A stretch of 64,000 bases of DNA from Manihot esculenta (Eukaryota; Streptophyta; Magnoliopsida; Malpighiales; Euphorbiaceae): NCBI RefSeq assembly GCF_001659605.2, contig NC_035172.2, positions 34,399,342 through 34,463,341 of the forward strand. Direction: 5' to 3'. Shown here in pieces: positions 52,513 to 63,455 of this stretch; the stretch's first letter is position 1, and the number at the start of each line of letters is the position of its first letter. The notes under the pieces are model-generated. The model saw nothing but the letters and a program-made list of their open reading frames with translations, ran no database searches and was not told where the DNA came from. The translations under genes and the position numbers were made by a program.

Positions 52513-55500
52513 ATGAGCAGTGAGAGAGAGCAGGAGAATCCTCCAAGTTCTCCCAAACACTTCAATCAAACAATGGCTCCTTTGGCCATTGAAAGTGCTA
52601 CCAGTGCCCAAGAAATGCTGGACCTTGAGAAAAATGGTCACGCTGAAAGAGCTCAGTGGGTGCTCAATCCTCCTGAGCCACCAAGTCTCTGGCGTGAGCT
52701 CAAGGATTGCATGAGGGAAACTCTGTTGCCTCAGTGCAGCAACTTTCTATCCTCCAGGAACCAAACTGGGTTCAAAACTGTGATTTCAGTTCTGCAAGCT
52801 ATGTTCCCCATTCTCACTTGGAGTCGAAATTACAAAGCAACAAAATTCAAGAACGATGTTCTGGCTGGACTGACTCTCGCTAGCCTTTGCATTCCTCAGG
52901 TGAACACAAGCTTCCCTGCAAGTTCATCATCGCATATTTGCTGCCCTTTTTATTTCTCAGGTTTCTTACAGTTTATGTGAACTTCATGCAGGGTATTGGA
53001 TATGCAACCTTGGCAAAGCTTGATCCTCAATATGGCCTCTGTAAGATCAATGATCTTTCATTGATTCTACAATAGTTAAGAAATTGCTGAACTTGAGAAT
53101 TGGGTGATAATTTTTGTTTGTTCTGCTCAGATACAAGTGTAATCCCGCCTCTCATTTATGCTGTAATGGGAACTTCAAGAGAGATAGCAATTGGACCAGT
53201 TGCAGTGGTTTCACTTCTTTTGTCGTCAATGATTCAGAAAGTTCAAGATCCTGAATCTAATCCAGCTGCCTACAGAAATCTCGTCCTCACCACAACCTTT
53301 TTTGCAGGAATTTTTCAGGCTTCCTTCGGACTATTCAGGTTGGGTTTCCTTGTGGATTTTTTATCCCATGCTGCAATTGTTGGTTTCATGGCAGGGGCAG
53401 CCATTGTTATTGGTCTTCAGCAACTGAAGGGACTGCTTGCAATTACTCACTTCACAAACAAGACTGATGTCATCTCTGTCCTAAAATCTACTTGGATTTC
53501 AGTTCATCATTATGTAATGTCGTCTTATCTCTCAATTTATTTTTTACTATATTGCCCACTGTATATTAAATTTCTTTTTCTTTCTTCCCAGTGGAATCCT
53601 CATAACTTTATTCTCGGATGCTCATTCTTAATCTTTATTCTCAGCGCAAGATTTGTGGTAAGAGCCAGTAGCAATTTAGTCTCCTTTCTCTTTATGATCT
53701 TACGCTCATTCCTAGTCTTTAACACTGAAACGTAAGTTGGATTTTACCAGGGTAAAAGGAACAAGAAACTCTTCTGGCTGCCTGCAATTGCTCCACTGGT
53801 TTCTGTTGTTCTATCAACACTGATAGTTTTCTTGACAAGAGCTGATAACCATGGAGTAAAGATCATAAAACACATCCATGGGGGCTTGAACCCAAGCTCA
53901 GTCCATCTCTTAGAGTTCAACAACCCACATATTGGACAAGTGGCTAAAATTGGGGTCATAGTTGCTATTGTTGCTCTTACGGTGGGTGTCAAATTCTTCA
54001 AAACTGCAAAATCAACATCATCAACCTCATTAATTTCCTCTCTGTTTTATGGGTTTATGCCAAATCCAGGAAGCAATTGCAGTAGGCAGGTCTTTTGCAT
54101 CCGTGAAAGGCTACCATATAGATGGAAACAAAGAAATGATTGCTATGGGAATTATGAACATTGCAGGATCTTTCTCTTCCTGCTATGTGGCAACTGGTGA
54201 GCTTCTTTAAACTTCCAGGTTCAAAATGCACACAACATATATGCTTAATTTCCTCTGTCAAACACTACGTGCAGGCTCGTTCTCTCGCAGTGCAGTGAAT
54301 TTCAGTGCTGGTTGTGAAACTGCAGTGTCAAACATTGTGATGGCTATCACAGTGATCATCTGTCTGGAATTTTTTACAAAGCTTTTGTACTTTACACCAG
54401 TTGCAATCCTTGCTTCAGTTATCATTTCTGCTCTACCAGGACTCATTGACCTCAATGAAATCTACAATATCTGGAAGGTTGATAAGTTGGATTTCCTTGC
54501 CTGCATTGGGGCCTTCTTCGGTGTCTTGTTTGCATCGGTGGAGATTGGGCTATTAGCTGCGGTAACTTCCATCTTATTCTTTTAAATTCTTGCTTTTTAA
54601 TTAATTAGCACTAACATTAAATATTTTTATTTTATTTTATTCAATTGAATCCTATCTAATAGTAGAATAAATTACCTTTCCATTAAATATGGGAATTAGA
54701 TATGAAATTAATTAAAATATTAATTTAGAGTATGTGTTGCGACATATTAATTTTATTTTTCTAGAAAAATATTAATTTAATTCTCTAAGCCTTCCGTTCA
54801 TTTGGATTCCCATATCAAAACGTCATCGTCCATTATCAAATTCTAAAATCATATTTTAGTTCACTGATTATAGAAATAAGAAATGGTAGATGGACAATAC
54901 GATTAATTGAGATTTATGTCAGAATAAACCCATTAAAAAAACAAGCGTACCTCCAAATTTTAAAGTAAACGCAAGAATCTGTGAGCCAATTTGTGGACAA
55001 ATATTTGTTTCTGTTTCTGAATCAATGCGGGTCATAAATGGGTTTTAGTGGCTTAGGCAAGCTGCTCTATGCACAGTTTCACCAATAATTAAGAGCAGTT
55101 GTGGAAGCTAGAACCTGAAACTCAAGGATTATATCCAGCCTTTGTGGATCACACGTATGGTCCATGGCAACTGAGCAGTCATAACATACAGTGTGTGAGT
55201 TGAGTCGGTACTCGGCCTAATACCCTACCACGTTCGCCAGTTCCATGTGTATATATGATTAGCTTCCATAGTGATCAAAGTACTTTATGCCTAGTCAACT
55301 GGAATTTTCTTTAAAGTTATGAGAATCCTATACCATGAAAAGATTTTTTAGATCCTTTTTACTGATTAATTTTCATCTCCTGTAATTGGGTTTTTATGAT
55401 CATTTGAGTTGCAGGTAACCATATCGTTTGTGAAGATCATCATCGTTTCAATTCGACCAGGTACTGAAATTCTTGGAAGACTTCCTGGAACTGATACGTT

Positions 55501-56157
55501 CTGCGATGTAGACCAATATCCTATGGCCATTAAGACTCCTCCTGTGCTTATAATCCGTATCAAATCTGGCTTCCTTTGTTTTGCAAACGCCAACTTCGTC
55601 AAAGAAAAGTAATTCTTCCTCCTCTTCTTCTTCATTACTTAAAATTCAAGAACCCTAATATTTTGATTTCTATGTTCAAGTATCATGAAATGGGCAACTG
55701 AAGGAGAGGCAAAGGACACCAAAGGAATCGGGAAGAGGACTTTCCAACTTGTGATTCTTGACATGTCCAGTAAGAATTTATAGTTGCAGTCACCATTCAT
55801 TAATTGCTTTGAAGAAATTAGATATCTTACTCTCTGATCATTTCTTGGTGCATGGCAGATTTGACGAACATTGACATAGCAGGAATTGCTTGTCTTGAAG
55901 AACTGCGAAAGAATCTTGTCTCAAATGGAATGGAGGTGATCTATCACATGAATAAATAAATAAACAAATAAATCGCTAAATTATTATATTAATTGGATTT
56001 TTTAAAAATGTGTCAGCTAGCCATCACTAACCCAAGGTGGCAAGTGATACACAAGCTAAAACTAGCCAACTTCGTGGGCAAACTTGGAGAAAAGATCTAC
56101 TTGAGTGTTGGAGAAGCAGTGGATGCATGTCTGAATCCTAAAATAGCTGCCATTTAA
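52513..56157 (+). CDS. SULTR2: Group 2 (low-affinity type) sulfate transporter
   Basis: Eleven exons: 52513-52899, 52992-53040, 53131-53513, 53592-53657, 53751-53981, 54070-54196, 54275-54561, 55415-55608, 55681-55769, 55859-55935, 56017-56157. Phases agree and give 676 residues. It is a SulP/SLC26 proton-sulfate symporter of the plasma membrane. The membrane core runs from about residue 100 ([32 protein letters not shown]) through [76 protein letters not shown] and [21 protein letters not shown]-terminal STAS domain follows. [10 protein letters not shown] near the N-terminus and the overall match place it in group 2 (SULTR2;1-like), the class of vascular xylem-parenchyma and phloem transporters. 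Two oddities: PQGIGYA where group 2 usually has PQSIGYA, and IDIAGI in the STAS where DTSGI is usual. A miR395 site lies at codons 11-18. Confidence 0.94.
52545..52565 (+). promoter_or_regulatory. miR395 target site in sulfate transporter mRNA
   Basis: These 21 bases inside the first exon (codons 11-18) match the complement of miR395 except at the two end bases and one internal position that gives a G:U wobble at miRNA base 15. Bases 2-14 of the miRNA are perfectly paired, including the slicing centre; cut expected between 52555 and 52556. miR395 is known to target SULTR2;1 and ATP sulfurylase transcripts under sulfur limitation, with a site in the 5' coding part of SULTR2;1. This site also supports the group 2 assignment. 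Confidence 0.85.
54562..55414 (+). other. Long intron 7 of the sulfate transporter gene
   Basis: This is an 853-base intron between the exon ending GLLAA and the one starting VTISF, far longer than the gene's other introns (about 75-95 bases). It is AT-rich, with no coding frame and no clear element ends. Confidence 0.7.
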
Positions 56158-58790
56158 ATGGAAAACCAAGAATATATATGTCTGGTTATCTTTATTAGTG
56201 TGCAGTCCCATGTATGTCTGTGTATAAATGGGACAAGTAATTAATAAACTATGCTTTTTAATCCTCCCTAATCTTAGGACTCTGTAGTACAAAGTCCGAG
56301 AGGGAAAAGGCATCTGTCACTTGTATTGTCATTGGCATTGATTAAGCTCTGTGCACTGTAAAATTGTTGCTCTCTATGGCACGTGTGAACAATTAAAGAT
56401 TTTCTATATATTTTTATATATCATAATTAACTATAATAATAAATAGACATAAATAAAGCAATAATTTATATTAAAATGTTTAATTTCCACTTTAAAATTG
56501 AGAGCAATTTTTTGAAAATTAACAATTTAATATTAATAAAAATACAAGTTAAAGCAATATATAGTTTATTAATTTAGGAAGAAAAAGAAATTACTCACTT
56601 TATTTTCTAAATTCTTAAAAATTTAAGAGTGAGATAGTTAAGTGTTAACTACTTAATAATTACTACAATAAGAGGGTTTAACTTTTTAATTAAATTATTT
56701 TTATATTTTATAAAATTAAATTTTTTAATTAATTTTTTAATTAAAAAAGCATTACTCAATTCTATATTTTATGACTGCAGAGTCTTCTATATATGCAATA
56801 AGATCAGATCCTAACGAGAAAGACAAACCCAAAACCCATTAAACTTTTCTTAGAGTGAACAAGCGCACGTTGTGCATCTCAGCCCAGTTTGGGAATCAGA
56901 CCGGACAGACCTCACCCGCGGAACCTTCCGAAAAAAGCCTAGCCTGATGATGTGACCAAAGGAAGAAGAGCAGGCTCAGTCACTTTATAACTCCGCCTAC
57001 ATATGTGCTGGGAGAAATTAAATGGCCGCTGGCGTGGAGAGGGACTCTAACACATCCGTATATACGGATTTGAGTGACAAAAACAGATAACACTATAGCA
57101 GAGATACAGTTAAACGTCACTAACGAACAAAAGAAAAAGAGATAAAAGGGGAAGAACGTCTTTTTTTCCATCTAAATTTATACAAGCACCGTAAAACTCT
57201 ATTTTCTGAATCTCAAAGCATCAATATTATCTAATTTATATAATATTAATTATATATATTATTTTGATTACTACACGTTTTAGGAAATTAAAGATATTTA
57301 TAAGAAAATGATTGAAGGTCACAAGGATTATTGTTCAACTATCGCTATGAATATTTGTTCAAGTGTTTAGCCTGTGTTTTGTTCTCTGCTTTTTGTTTTG
57401 AATTGGAGATTGGTTCTCAGTAAATTGGCTTTACATGTGTGTATTCAAGAGCATTCCTTTTCTCATTCCACTTCAGTAAAAGTCTCTTTGTTTATAAAAG
57501 AAAGGAGAGTGGAAAATAATTTAGCTATAAAAATCAAGAAATTCATAAGCAAAAAATTATTAAGTGCATTCAAATGGAGTTGCTGTAACAATATGCTTAT
57601 ACCCTTTATTTAAAATAAAATATTTTATAAAAATTCAATTGATTTCTTATTTATTAATTTTAAATAAAAAAATTTTCACATTTCAAAAACAAAAAAAAAA
57701 TTACTTTTTAATTAAGAAATTCAAAATATATAAGAATTATTTTCTTGCAAATAGATTAATCCAGACAAAGGCATAGAGATTTAGTGGAAGAATACTAATT
57801 TTATTTTTTTTTAAAATGGAAGAATGATAATTTTTAAGTTGGCCAACAACTCTACAACAAATATAAAAGAGCATAATCTCTGTATTGTTCAAATTAATTA
57901 ATTCTTCTAAAAGGTGTCTACATTCATTGAACTTGAAGAAAATGACACAGTGATCAATAAATGATCACAACCAAGTAAATTTCATAATAATTAATAACAA
58001 CATGGATTCTTTTTTCTTCATTCCCATTCACTTTAATTATGCCTACCTACTCACTGTCTTATTCATTTTACTTTAAATTTAAGTTTTTCTCACTCTTATT
58101 TAAAATAAAAAAATTTTACAAAAATCATTAATATTATAATTAATTATTCTTTTATAAATTACAATTTTTGTTTAATTATATATTTTTAGCCAAAATCACC
58201 TAAAACATGTCTAAATTCAATGAATCTGAGAAGGGTTGAGCCTTGAGGGACAAATTGCATTAGGGCAAATGCCTCTCACATCTCTATGCCACTTACAGGT
58301 TTCTCATGATTTCAGAATATTTTTCAACTATTTTCCATTAACTACTCTGTCACTACTTAATGGCTTGTATTTTATATTCCCTTTCATGTTTTTCTTTTTC
58401 ATTCATTTTTTTATTTTAAATATTAATCTATTTTTAAAAAAATATATTCTTTTTTAACATACATTAGAAGATAAATTTTATTAGATTTTTCAGAATAATT
58501 TAATATATGAGTCATTTAATTCTTAATAAATCAATATATGTAGAGGTTCTATTAGAAAAAATAAATAAAAAAAATTAATCAATTATATGAAGAATAAATT
58601 AGGCAATGAAATTGTGTTGCAGTTGTTCTTGGTTCTAATCAAGTAATAGGGCATCCCCACGAGTCCATCTTGATTTCCAAGCAAAACGACGAGTCTCGCA
58701 AGACCCACTCTCTATGGTAAGCTTTCAAATTCCCATCCAAGTGAAAACCTTCTCTTGCATGCAGAACAATTAAGTTGCAGGATAGCTTCT
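56158..58790. other. Intergenic; transporter 3' UTR, repeat copy, AT-rich spacer
   Basis: About 56158-56400 is probably the transporter 3' UTR. An LTR-like block lies at about 56790-57215 (listed separately). From 57220 to 58790 the sequence is AT-rich with no gene; the exonuclease 3' UTR probably occupies the last few hundred bases on the minus strand. Confidence 0.45.
56790..57215 (+). repeat. LTR-like interspersed repeat, copy 3
   Basis: Matches copy 2 (about 13040-13500) in the same orientation: GATCAGATCCTAACGAG, TCTCAGCCCAGTTTGGGAATC, then GAAATTAAATGGCCGC, CACATCCGTATATACGGATTTGAGTG, AACGTCTTTTTTTCCAT and ATTTTCTGAATCTCAA. It contains a small perfect palindrome (CCGTATATACGG) at about 57056-57067. 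Probably a solo LTR or fragment; ends and target duplication not fixed. Confidence 0.55.
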
Positions 58791-59947
58791 TCATCTAAGC
58801 AAAGCATGAGAATGCTTGAGTAGCCTGTTAATGGATCTCGTCTCTTGGGCCTTGCACAACAAATTCTTCACTCCTTCACTCACCTGCTAATTATTTAATT
58901 AATTAATTCTCATGTGCATGAATCAAATTACAGAAGATAATTAATGATAATGCTTTTAAATAATTAATTTAGAACCTTTCCTAGACTTCCTCTTGCATAA
59001 GGGACTGTTCTTTGGTAATTAGCAGCAGTGGTGGGAGGAGATTTCCGGCTGGTTTCTTCCCTGAAAAGCAGTTTTCCGTTGCTTCTACTACGTGTAGTAA
59101 TCGGAGAATTGTTCCATTTTCGATTTAGTAGAGTTGGAACCGTTGATTCCTTATGAAACAATGTAACCCAGAAGTTTAGATACTTGCATGATTTTAATGC
59201 AGTAAAGAGATTAAGAATAATTTTCATTAGATTACCAAAAATAAAACAGTGGCACAGTGCTTCAGAACCTCCAAATTCATGCGAACATCATCAAGACTCC
59301 TGTTTTTTATGCACTTGTGATTATGAGTTCAGACAGGAAGCAAAAATATATTCTGTAAACAAATACCTGTGCTTTTGCTGCCCAAGGCCAAAGTATGAAG
59401 CCAAAGTTGCCATCTTTACAAAATTAAGGATCACGTCAAGAAATAGAAAAAATCCCAGAAATAATAGTAATTTTATATTGAAAAATCAATGGATCACCTT
59501 TAGATTTCCAGCTCTTCTGCCAAACTTCTCAGTCAAGACCCCTAAAGAATCAATCATTCCAACAGGAACAGGTGCAGGCTTACCAATCTCCGCAAATGCT
59601 TCTTTAATACGGACACAATCAAATCTTTGGATATTATGTCCAGCCCATATTCTTCCATTCAAAATACTAAAAATCTTCTCAGCTACCTCTTCGAATGCAG
59701 GTGCATTTGCAACAGCGTCTCGAGTTATCCCATCACATCGACCAGATCTCAATGCAACAGCAGACAAGTCCTTTGGTCTTATGAGTGTACTAAAGCTCTC
59801 TAGTTCTACAAGTTTTCTTGGACACACTACGATTGCTCCGAACTCCAATACCCAGAAACGCTGTCCGGCTCTATTTGGCACTGTTGTTTCCAGGTCGAAG
59901 AACACAATCTCCGACACTCCTTCCTGGCATTGAACAAAGTTATCCAT
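58791..59947 (-). CDS. NEN-type DEDDh 3'-5' exonuclease
   Basis: Five exons on the minus strand: 59947-59498, 59413-59367, 59299-59236, 59149-58976, 58883-58791. They join in phase to 275 residues. The DEDDh exonuclease fold is clear: ExoI FFDLETT (Asp18, Glu20), ExoII GHNIQRFD (Asp110) and ExoIII H-R-S-L-D-D (His165, Asp170). The C-terminus has a basic, Ser/Thr-rich linker (TTRSRSNGK) and ends with NLLCKAQETRSINRLLKHSHALLR, a block typical of the NEN (NAC45/86-dependent exonuclease-domain) family. In Arabidopsis NEN proteins act downstream of NAC45/86 in breaking down the nucleus of maturing sieve elements. This one is shorter than NEN1 and NEN2, closer in size to NEN3/4-like members. The last exon was found by phase and the conserved ending; without splicing, the preceding exon would run only three more codons before a stop. 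Confidence 0.88.
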
Positions 59948-60417
59948 TACCCTTTTTTTTTTGTATTTACGTAGGTTCCTGTTTTATTTGGGGTTCTGGG
60001 TATTGTGTTTTCGATTCTGGACATTTTGCTATATATGTTATGAGATGATGAGGGAAAAGGCAAGAGTGCAAGATGAAATTTCCTCCCATATGAGTTTGAT
60101 TGTCTTGTAGTTCACGTTAAGAGCTTAATTAGGCTATTTCATGGAGGCGTACGTTAGGATTTTTTCCTTGGGGAATGTCCCATGAAAAGTATATCCAGGT
60201 AGACAGGAATACTTCGTCATAAAAGGTAGAGAATGGCTTTTTTCTGAACCATTTTGGCAAGAAAAGTTTTGAGCTTTCTTCAACGGTAAGGCCGCCATGA
60301 ATATTGAGCATGTTGGCTAAGTTTGAGACAGAGCCTTGTTCGTATTGTAGAGGAATTGATTCTTCTATTCCCTAATGTCTTGGATAACTTCAATCATTTC
60401 TCATGCTAAACCATTCT
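59948..60417. other. Short intergenic gap
   Basis: This probably holds the exonuclease promoter (minus strand). The copia element begins at its right end. No other feature is seen. Confidence 0.5.
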
Positions 60418-60829
60418 TGTATTGAATATTGATTTAAAATTAGCACACGGTTAATATTAGTTTGATTTAATCTCAGTTAGTTATTTTCTATTAAGATATT
60501 TTAGAGTCCATTTCCTTGTCTTTTATTGAGTCAAACCACCTTTATTGTAGTGGCATTATCTTTTCATTTATATTATTGATATTTTATTAGTTTTTTTATA
60601 ATGCCTATTTAAAAGGCACTAAGTGGTGTACTAAAGTGTAAAGCAGATTAGACCATCAAATATGTTACAATCTTTGAATAAAGTCGTCGGTTCTCAAATT
60701 TAGTTTGCTAGTTTTAGTTAGCTATAGTTTTTAGCTATCTGATATGTTATCTAGTTTTAGTATCGCCCAAATTTAAATAACTAATTTTATCATCAGTTTT
60801 TTGCGATCATCTATCCCCTTTTCCCAACA
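60418..60829 (+). repeat. 5' LTR of the copia element
   Basis: This has TGTATTGAATATTGATTTAA at its start, AATATGTTACAATCTTTGAA and TTCTCAAATTTAGTTTGCTAG in the middle and CCCAACA at its end. It is the same length as the 3' LTR, and the two align base for base with many substitutions, so the insertion is old. Confidence 0.85.
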
Positions 60830-60876
60830 AAAGTGGTATCAAAGCCAAATTTGTTCAGAACATTGGGCATTAACTC

Positions 60877-61670
60877 ATGGCATCAAACGGCAGCACTGTG
60901 AGTATTTCTCAACTAGCAATTCCTGTTTTCAAAGGTGAAAACTTTGAATTCTGGAGTATCAAAATGAGAACTCTATTTAAGTCTTAAGATTTGTGGGACC
61001 TGGTTGAGAAAGGGTATCCTGACTCAGATGAAAGACCAGCTTGAAGGAAAATAAGAAGAAGGATTCCAAAGCATTATTCTTCATTCAGCAAGATGTGCAC
61101 AAGTCAGTTTTTTCAAAAATTACAGCAGCAACTACTGCTAAAAATGCTTGGACGACCTTGCAAACGGTGTACCAATGCACTTCTAAGGTAATCACGATTA
61201 AACTTCAATTTTTTCATCGTGATTTTGAAACCTTGCAAATAAAGAGTGGAGAGACAATGCAAAATTTTCTCTCAAGAGTAGTTATAATTGTTAATCAAAT
61301 GAGGTCTTATAGAGAAAAATCCCGGATCAAATTGTTATTGCAAAGGTGTTAAGGAGTTTAATCCCAAAGTTTGATCATATTGTGACAGTCATTGAATAGT
61401 CTAAAGACTTAGCCACATACTCATTTGATGAATTGATGGGATCCTTGCAATCTCATGAAGCGAGATTATGCAGATCAAATGAAAAGAAAGGAGAGAAAGC
61501 CTTTCATGTAAAAGGTGAAGCAGCTGGTAAAGGGCATGGAAAAGGAGGATACAGAGGCAGAGGAGGTCGTGGCAGAAACGATCGTGGTAGAGGCGATAGA
61601 CAAAGAAATGAGCAGCATGAACAAAGAACAAAGAATCAGGGAACTAGCTTGGAAATTGGTGGATCTTCCT
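60877..61670 (+). pseudogene. Broken copia gag
   Basis: ATG at 60877. PVFKGENFEFWSIKMRTL follows, then a TAA at 60985. A second stretch (about 61041-61340) holds AAKNAWTTLQTVYQ-like and KLQFFHRDFETLQ text of the UBN2/gag domain. The last part (61433-61670) is an SNEKKGEKAF and Gly/Arg-rich region. At least three disruptions. Confidence 0.75.
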
Positions 61671-62985
61671 AAACACAAGAAAGCTATTGAAGTCAAATGG
61701 GTCTTTAGAACAAAGTTTCAAGTAGATGGTAGCATTCAAAAACAAAAGTATGACTTGTAATAAAAGGCTATTCACAACAAAAAGGTGTGGATTACTATGA
61801 CACCTCTCCCGTTGCACGGTTTGAAATGGTGAGAACTCTTTTAGCCTTAGCTGTTCAATTAAATTGGCCAATCTACCAATTTGATGTTAAATCTGCATCC
61901 TAAATGAAGAGGTAGAAGAGGAAGTGTACGTATCTCAACATAAAGGTTTTGTTATTTGTGAGAAAGAAGAGCAAATGTACAAGCTAAGAAAGGTATTGTA
62001 TGGGCTTAGGCAAGCACCCCGAGTATGATACAGTAAAATAGATAGCTATTTTCTATAGAATGATTTTGAACAACGTAAGAATGAGGCCACTCTTTATTTA
62101 AAGAGGTAAGGTACAAATGATTTTTTTTATTGTTTGCCTTTATGTTAATGATATGATATTTATGGGTTCTTCTTCTTCTCTAATTAATGAGTTTAAGCTG
62201 TGCATGGAGAAAAAATTTGAGATGTCAAATTTGGGGATGTTGCATTATTTCCTTAGATTAGAAATCAAGCAAGTTGAAGATGGAATCTTTGTGTCGCAAA
62301 GAAAATATGCAATTGATTTACTTAAGAGATTTAATATGTTGAATTATAAGACTGCAGCTACTCCTATGAATTTAAATGAGAAGTTGCAAGTTGATGATAG
62401 GAACTGAACTAGCTAATGCAAGCTATTTTAGAAGTATGATTGATGGCCTAATTTACTTGATGTATATAAAATCTGATATTGCCTTTTCAGTTAGGGTAAT
62501 TTTCAGATTCATACACTATCCTTCAAAGCATCATCTTAGAGCTGCAAAAAGAGTCATGCGTTATATAGCTAATACAGTTTATTTTGGGTTGTGGTAGCTA
62601 TAGATTTTAAATTATTTAGTTTTAGTGATAGTGATTGGGCTGGATGTTTGGAGGACAAAAGAAGTACTTCAGGCAAAATACAACATCCTTATCCTCATTA
62701 GAAGTAGAATATGTAGCTGTAACTGCATCAGCATGTCAAGGAATTTAGTTAAGAAGAATTCTTGCAGATTTATGGCAAGAACAGGATGGAGCAACTGAGA
62801 TTTATCATGACAATAAAGCAACAGCAGTTGCAATGTCTAAAAATCCAGCTTTTCATAAAAGAACAAAGCATATAGACATTCGAGTTCACTTTATTTGTGA
62901 TCTTGTGGTACAGGAGGTGATTTCATTACAGTATTGCAGTACAAATAATCAAGTAGCAGATATTTTCACAAAGTCACTTTCTTGA
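61640..62985 (+). pseudogene. Broken copia reverse transcriptase and RNase H
   Basis: The reverse transcriptase enters at KKAIEVKWVFRTKF (about 61678), continues in other frames through [13 protein letters not shown] and KVLYGLRQAP, then an open piece (62117-62407) with CLYVNDMIFMG and LEIKQVEDGIFVSQRKYAIDLL. RNase H follows in pieces (GCLEDKRSTSGK; AEYVAVTASACQ; DNKATAVAMSKNPAFHKRTKHIDIR). Catalytic Asp replaced by Asn in the YVDD-type motif; multiple stops. Confidence 0.8.
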
Positions 62986-63043
62986 GACAAGCATGTCTAT
63001 TTTAGAAATCAACTTGGAGTGTGCAATTTTGAATCAAGGGATA

Positions 63044-63455
63044 TGTTGAATGATTTAAAATTAGCACATGTTAACGTTAGTTTGATTTAGTCTCACTTAG
63101 TTATTTTCTGTTCAGATTTTTTGGGATTTATTTTCTTACCTGTTATTGAGTCAAGTCACGTTTATTATAGTGATATTATCTTCTCATTTTTGTTAGTGAT
63201 ATTTTATTAGTTTTTTTGTAATATTTATTTAAAAGACAGTGAATCATTTTGCAGTGTACTAAAATATAAAAGAGATTAAATTATCAAGTATATTGTAATC
63301 TCTGAATAAAGTCATCAATTTTCAAATTCAGTTTGTTAGTTTCGATTAATTATATTTTTTAATTATATGATATGTTATTTAATCTCAATATCACTCAAAT
63401 TTAAATAACTAATTTTATTCTCTATGTTTTTGCGATGGTGTATCTCCTTCCAACA
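63044..63455 (+). repeat. 3' LTR of the copia element
   Basis: Starts TGTTGAATGATTTAAAATTAG directly after a purine-rich GAATCAAGGGATA stretch (the polypurine-tract position) and ends TTCCAACA. Aligns with 60418-60829 along its whole length. Confidence 0.85.

Larger units (their letters stand above)
60418..63455 (+). mobile_element. Defective Ty1/copia LTR retrotransposon, internally deleted
   Basis: Two 412-base LTRs (60418-60829 and 63044-63455) begin TGT and end CCAACA. Just after the left LTR, TGGTATCAAAGCC at 60834 matches the initiator-Met tRNA primer-binding site with one change. The interior is about 2.2 kb where about 4 kb is usual. It has a gag start at 60877 (MASNGSTVSISQ) with an early stop, more gag to about 61670, then passes directly to reverse transcriptase (about 61640-62410) and RNase H (about 62600-62985). 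The gag zinc knuckle, protease and integrase are absent. The reverse transcriptase reads YVNDM where an Asp pair is required, and stops and frameshifts are scattered throughout. It cannot move by itself. Flanking 5-mers are ATTCT and ACTTT, at best a mutated target duplication. Confidence 0.9.

Noticed and set aside
58964..59227. Unspliced 87-residue ORF as a separate gene
   Set aside because: It is exon 4 of the NEN exonuclease read through both flanking introns; the splice sites and the conserved last exon at 58791-58883 explain it better.
59184..59933. 249-residue plus-strand frame
   Set aside because: Antisense shadow of the NEN exonuclease exons and introns; the minus strand has the complete DEDDh motif set.
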